A stretch of 64,000 nucleotides of DNA from Promethearchaeota archaeon (GTDB lineage Archaea > Asgardarchaeota > Lokiarchaeia > Sigyniarchaeales > SOKP01): positions 1 to 64,000 of the forward strand of contig JAHPZJ010000023.1 in NCBI GenBank assembly GCA_019058245.1. Reading direction: 5' to 3'. Below the pieces are notes generated by a model that saw only the letters and a program-made list of their open reading frames with translations, was not told where the DNA came from and searched no databases. Position 1 is the first letter of the stretch; the number at the start of each line of letters is the position of its first letter. The position numbers and the translations under genes were made by a program. Positions 60,240-64,000 of this stretch are shown piece by piece.

Positions 60240-60278
60240 TTACAACGTTCACATACTTTCTAAATTTCTATAATATTC

Positions 60279-60563
60279 TTAATCTTCATAATTCCTCTTT
60301 GTACTAATTAAAGTCGTCGTTGTTTCTATACATTGAGATAATTCTATGTCAGTTCTGCAAAATGTGACAATTTCATCTAAATCCTCTAGATTGCTAAATT
60401 TACATTCAATTAATAGATCCCAACCACCATATAATGGCGTTACATAAGTGATCTGCCATTTTTCACTTTTTTTCTCAAAATTCAAATTTCTTAATTTTTC
60501 TGATACTTTCCACTGTGTTCCAATGATTTTCAGTCGAATTAAAATGTAGCCACGATAATAGAT
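60279..60563 (-). CDS. Stand-alone RAM (Lrp ligand-binding-like) domain protein; proposed AUC start
   Basis: IYYRGYILIRLKIIGTQWKVSEKLRNLNFEKKSEKWQITYVTPLYGGWDLLIECKFSNLEDLDEIV. The first beta-strand lies upstream of the called TTG; an in-frame TAG immediately precedes ATC at 60563. Confidence 0.6.
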   Translation of the reverse strand: MYYRGYILIRLKIIGTQWKVSEKLRNLNFEKKSEKWQITYVTPLYGGWDLLIECKFSNLEDLDEIVTFCRTDIELSQCIETTTTLISTKRNYED

Positions 60564-60722
60564 CTATTTAACACCTAAATTATATCTTTAGATATAGCAT
60601 AAATAATAAGTTGAATTATATATACAATATTTTTCAAGATTTCTATTAATCTCAAAATTAAAGATTTATTACCTCACTTACTTGTTAAAATTATAAAAAG
60701 TGCATAATTACAGAAAACTCTT

Positions 60723-63700
60723 CTACCAGTAAATCTCTTTTAATGTTTTATGGTATTCATTAAGCGATTTAATTTCAAGTTCTTTTCTGCGAAATTTCTC
60801 TATAGCATCTACTAATGCTTCGGCAAGTTGTAAGTTAATAAATACAGGGATATTATAATCAACAGCCATTCTTCTAATTTTGTATTCATCTTCCATTATA
60901 GTCCTGAATTTTTCTTGAACAGTTGTAGGAAGGGGAATATTAATTACGAGATCAATAGCTCCGTTTTGCAGACATTCCATGATGTTTGGTTCCATACCAT
61001 ATTCATGTATCTTATAAAGTTTGACAGCATAGATGCCATTATTTTTTAACGCAATAGAAGTGTCTTCTGTTGCAAAAATTGTAAAACCTAAATCCTTTAA
61101 TTTATGTGCTAATGGAATTACTTTCTTTTTGAGCTCTTCTCCGCCTACAGATATTAAGACATTACCTCCATTAATTGGGATATTCATCTCTGCAGCTTCC
61201 ATTGATTTAATTAACGCATCAGAAAAATCATCCCCAATGCATGCAATTTCACCTGTTGATGCCATCTCAACAGAAAGTATTGGATCGGCTTTATCTAATC
61301 TCATAAAGGAGAACATAGGAGATTTGATTGCGACATAGTTTCCATATGGCATATTCATTAATCTATCTGGAATCTGCTTGCCCATAAACACTTCAGCAGC
61401 TAGACGCATTAGGTTGATACCACGAGTTTTTGAAACATAAGGCATACTACGACTTGATCGAAGGTTACACTCAATTACATAGACTGCTTCATTCTTTACA
61501 AGGTATTGGACATTGAAAGGACCCTTAATTTTTAATGCTAATGCAATTTCTTTAGTGTTTTTCTCAATTGTTTTAATAACTTTATCAGAAATCGTCTGTG
61601 GAGGGATTGTCATTGTTGCATCGCCACTATGCACCCCTGCATTCTCTATGTGCTCAACTATTGCACCTATAAAGACATTAGTTCCATCAGATACTCCATC
61701 AGCTTCCACTTCCCTTGCTCCGGTAAAGAATTTAGTGATTACGACAGGATATTCTTGAGAGACTGCTGCTGCGAGGTCAAGAGTATCTCTTAGAGTCTTT
61801 TCATCATATGAAACTCTCATTGCAGCACCACTTAAAACATATGAAGGTCGTACTAATACGGGATATCCTACTTTTTTAGCGAATTTAAGAGCTTCCTCTT
61901 TATTCATCAACATGCTCCATTGAGGCTGACTAATCTTTAATTGATCTAATAGGTTACTGAATTTTGAACGGTCTTCTGCCATGTCAATTCTGCTACCATG
62001 TGTCCCTAATATGTTTAGATTTACCTTTCTGAAAAATTCAGAATATTTTGAAAACTTTGCAGCAAGATTTTGTGCAATTTGACCACCTACAGATACTATT
62101 ACTCCATCGGGTTTTTCAAGTTCAACAATATCTAATACTCTCTCTCCAGATAATTCTTCAAAATAAAGTTTATCGGAAGTGTCATAATCAGTAGAGACCG
62201 TTTCTGGATTGTAATTTACCATAATTGCTTGATCAATCCCTAACTTTTTTAAACCCCAAAGGCAATTCACTGAACCCCAATCAAATTCTACAGAAGCTCC
62301 AATACGATAAGTTCCAGAACCAAGAACAATTAACTTTCTTAAATTTTGTTTACTTTCATGTTCAAAGTCAATATCATGTTCAGACGCTGCATAGGTCAAA
62401 TAAAGATAATTAGTAATTGCAGGCCATTCTGCAGCTAACGTATCTATTCTTTTTACATATGGTTGAATTTGATATTTTCTCTTTAAAATCTGTCTTATTG
62501 TAATTACATCTAATCCCATAATTTTAGCTATTTGCCCATCTGAGAATCCAAAACGCTTTGCTCGTTCAAACCAATAGATTTTATCATCATCACTGGTCTC
62601 TAAAAATTCGATATTTTCTAATTCTTTTTCAATACCAATAATATTTTTTATTTTATAGAGAAACCATTTATCTATTCGAGACAGTTGGTATATTTCATGA
62701 ATAGAAATTCCTTTCTTTATTGCTTCTACTATTCTAAATATCCTTAAATCTGTAGGATTATGCAATGCATATTTTAATTCATTAATATCTTCAATTAAAT
62801 TTATCTCATTCCCCACTATTCCTTTCATACCAATATCTAACATGCGGATACCTTTTTGAAGAACCTCCTCAAAAGTACGACCAATTGCCATTATTTCTCC
62901 AACACTTTTCATTTGTGAACCGATTTTTCGATCTACTCTTTGGAATTTTGTTAAGTCCCATCTAGGTATTTTTAAGACTAGATAATCCAAAGCAGGTTCA
63001 AAGCATGCTGTAGTAATCCCAGTAATTTTATTCTTTAGCTCTGGTAACGTGTATCCAATTGCTAGTTTTGCTGCAATATATGCCAATGGATATCCCGTAG
63101 CTTTTGAAGCCAACGCAGAAGAACGGGATAAACGAGCATTTACTTCTATTGCTCTAAATTCTTTTGAAAATGGATCTAATCCATATTGGATATTGCATTC
63201 ACCAATAATTCCAAGATTTCTTATAACACGGATAGAAGCCGAACGTAACATTTGGTATTCTTCATTTGTTAAGGTTTGGCTAGGAGCAACAACAATAGAT
63301 TCGCCTGTGTGAATTCCTACAGGGTCAAAATTTTCCATATTACAATTAATAAAACAATTATCTTCAGTATCTCTTACTACTTCATATTCTATTTCCTTCC
63401 AACCCCATATACTTTCTTCTATTAATATTTGGTTTATTCTTGATTGAGCAAGTCCTTTCCTAGCCATCTTTTCAAATTCCTTCATATTACTACATATCCC
63501 TGATCCTCTGCCACCCAATGTATAAGCCACTCGAATCATACATGGAAATCCAATCTCTTCTGCTGCTTTTATCGCATCACTATAAGAAGATACAGCTTTA
63601 CTTTTACACACTTTAACTCCCGATTTATCCATAGCTTGTATAAAAAGATCTCTATCTTCTGTTGCTTCAATGGCTTCTATTGGAGTACCTAAAACCTGCA

Positions 63701-64000
63701 CATTATACTTCTTAAGAATTCCCAATTCGTTCAATTCAACACCAACATTTAAGGCAGTTTGTCCCCCAAAAGCTAATAAAATTCCATTAGGTTTCTCTTT
63801 TTTGATTACCTCCTCTACATAATTTACATTAATAGGTAATAAATAAACCCTATCCGATAATTCAGGATCAGTTTGAATAGTTGCGATATTAGGATTGATT
63901 AGGATAGTTTCTATACCTTCTTCCTTAAGAGCTTTAAGTACTTGAGAACCACTATAATCAAATTCACCTGCTTGACCGATCCTAATACCTCCACTTCCTA
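60723..64000 (-). CDS. carB: Carbamoyl phosphate synthase large subunit (5' end beyond window)
   Basis: Two ATP-grasp halves (MIRVAYTLGGRGSGIC, LVRPSYVLSGAAMRV), VIVSVGGQIAQNLAAK; reading frame continues open to 64000 (GSGGIRIGQAGEFDYSGSQ). Confidence 0.97.
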   Translation of the reverse strand, partial: GSGGIRIGQAGEFDYSGSQVLKALKEEGIETILINPNIATIQTDPELSDRVYLLPINVNYVEEVIKKEKPNGILLAFGGQTALNVGVELNELGILKKYNVQVLGTPIEAIEATEDRDLFIQAMDKSGVKVCKSKAVSSYSDAIKAAEEIGFPCMIRVAYTLGGRGSGICSNMKEFEKMARKGLAQSRINQILIEESIWGWKEIEYEVVRDTEDNCFINCNMENFDPVGIHTGESIVVAPSQTLTNEEYQMLRSASIRVIRNLGIIGECNIQYGLDPFSKEFRAIEVNARLSRSSALASKATGYPLAYIAAKLAIGYTLPELKNKITGITTACFEPALDYLVLKIPRWDLTKFQRVDRKIGSQMKSVGEIMAIGRTFEEVLQKGIRMLDIGMKGIVGNEINLIEDINELKYALHNPTDLRIFRIVEAIKKGISIHEIYQLSRIDKWFLYKIKNIIGIEKELENIEFLETSDDDKIYWFERAKRFGFSDGQIAKIMGLDVITIRQILKRKYQIQPYVKRIDTLAAEWPAITNYLYLTYAASEHDIDFEHESKQNLRKLIVLGSGTYRIGASVEFDWGSVNCLWGLKKLGIDQAIMVNYNPETVSTDYDTSDKLYFEELSGERVLDIVELEKPDGVIVSVGGQIAQNLAAKFSKYSEFFRKVNLNILGTHGSRIDMAEDRSKFSNLLDQLKISQPQWSMLMNKEEALKFAKKVGYPVLVRPSYVLSGAAMRVSYDEKTLRDTLDLAAAVSQEYPVVITKFFTGAREVEADGVSDGTNVFIGAIVEHIENAGVHSGDATMTIPPQTISDKVIKTIEKNTKEIALALKIKGPFNVQYLVKNEAVYVIECNLRSSRSMPYVSKTRGINLMRLAAEVFMGKQIPDRLMNMPYGNYVAIKSPMFSFMRLDKADPILSVEMASTGEIACIGDDFSDALIKSMEAAEMNIPINGGNVLISVGGEELKKKVIPLAHKLKDLGFTIFATEDTSIALKNNGIYAVKLYKIHEYGMEPNIMECLQNGAIDLVINIPLPTTVQEKFRTIMEDEYKIRRMAVDYNIPVFINLQLAEALVDAIEKFRRKELEIKSLNEYHKTLKEIYW

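Overview
AT-rich archaeal chromosomal window, most likely from an Asgard/Lokiarchaeota-type genome. The lineage is inferred from a Bud23-like methyltransferase, a longin-like protein, LRR proteins, an ICMT-like protein, archaeal uS10, split glutamate synthase and Sec-like small ORFs. Most of the window is housekeeping. A large share is nitrogen assimilation: two glutamine synthetases, Amt and PII, GDH, a split glutamate synthase with an HdrB/HdrC-like fusion, SudAB/NfnAB-like flavoproteins, NadE, GuaA and CarB. The most interesting signals lie outside the ORF track. (1) Two otherwise canonical genes, a receiver protein at 13.2 kb and a UDP-sugar dehydrogenase at 15.4 kb, are each interrupted after exactly 39 nt of coding sequence by a 30/31-nt AAGT-starting, hairpin-bearing insert. 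Removing the insert restores the family consensus. (2) Two tandem paralogous mini-ORFs at 16.86-17.40 kb share an in-frame TGA and a similar 3'UTR hairpin with eukaryotic/Loki-SECIS-like features, so they are candidate small selenoproteins. (3) Three genes, including rpsJ/uS10, appear to lack AUG/GUG/UUG and may start at AUA/AUC after Shine-Dalgarno-like sequences. (4) The two glnA promoters carry TGTCCA triplets with identical 72- and 31-bp spacing. (5) A relatively GC-rich structured intergenic ncRNA candidate lies at 3.79-4.12 kb. No CRISPR array, tRNA, rRNA or transposase was recognised.
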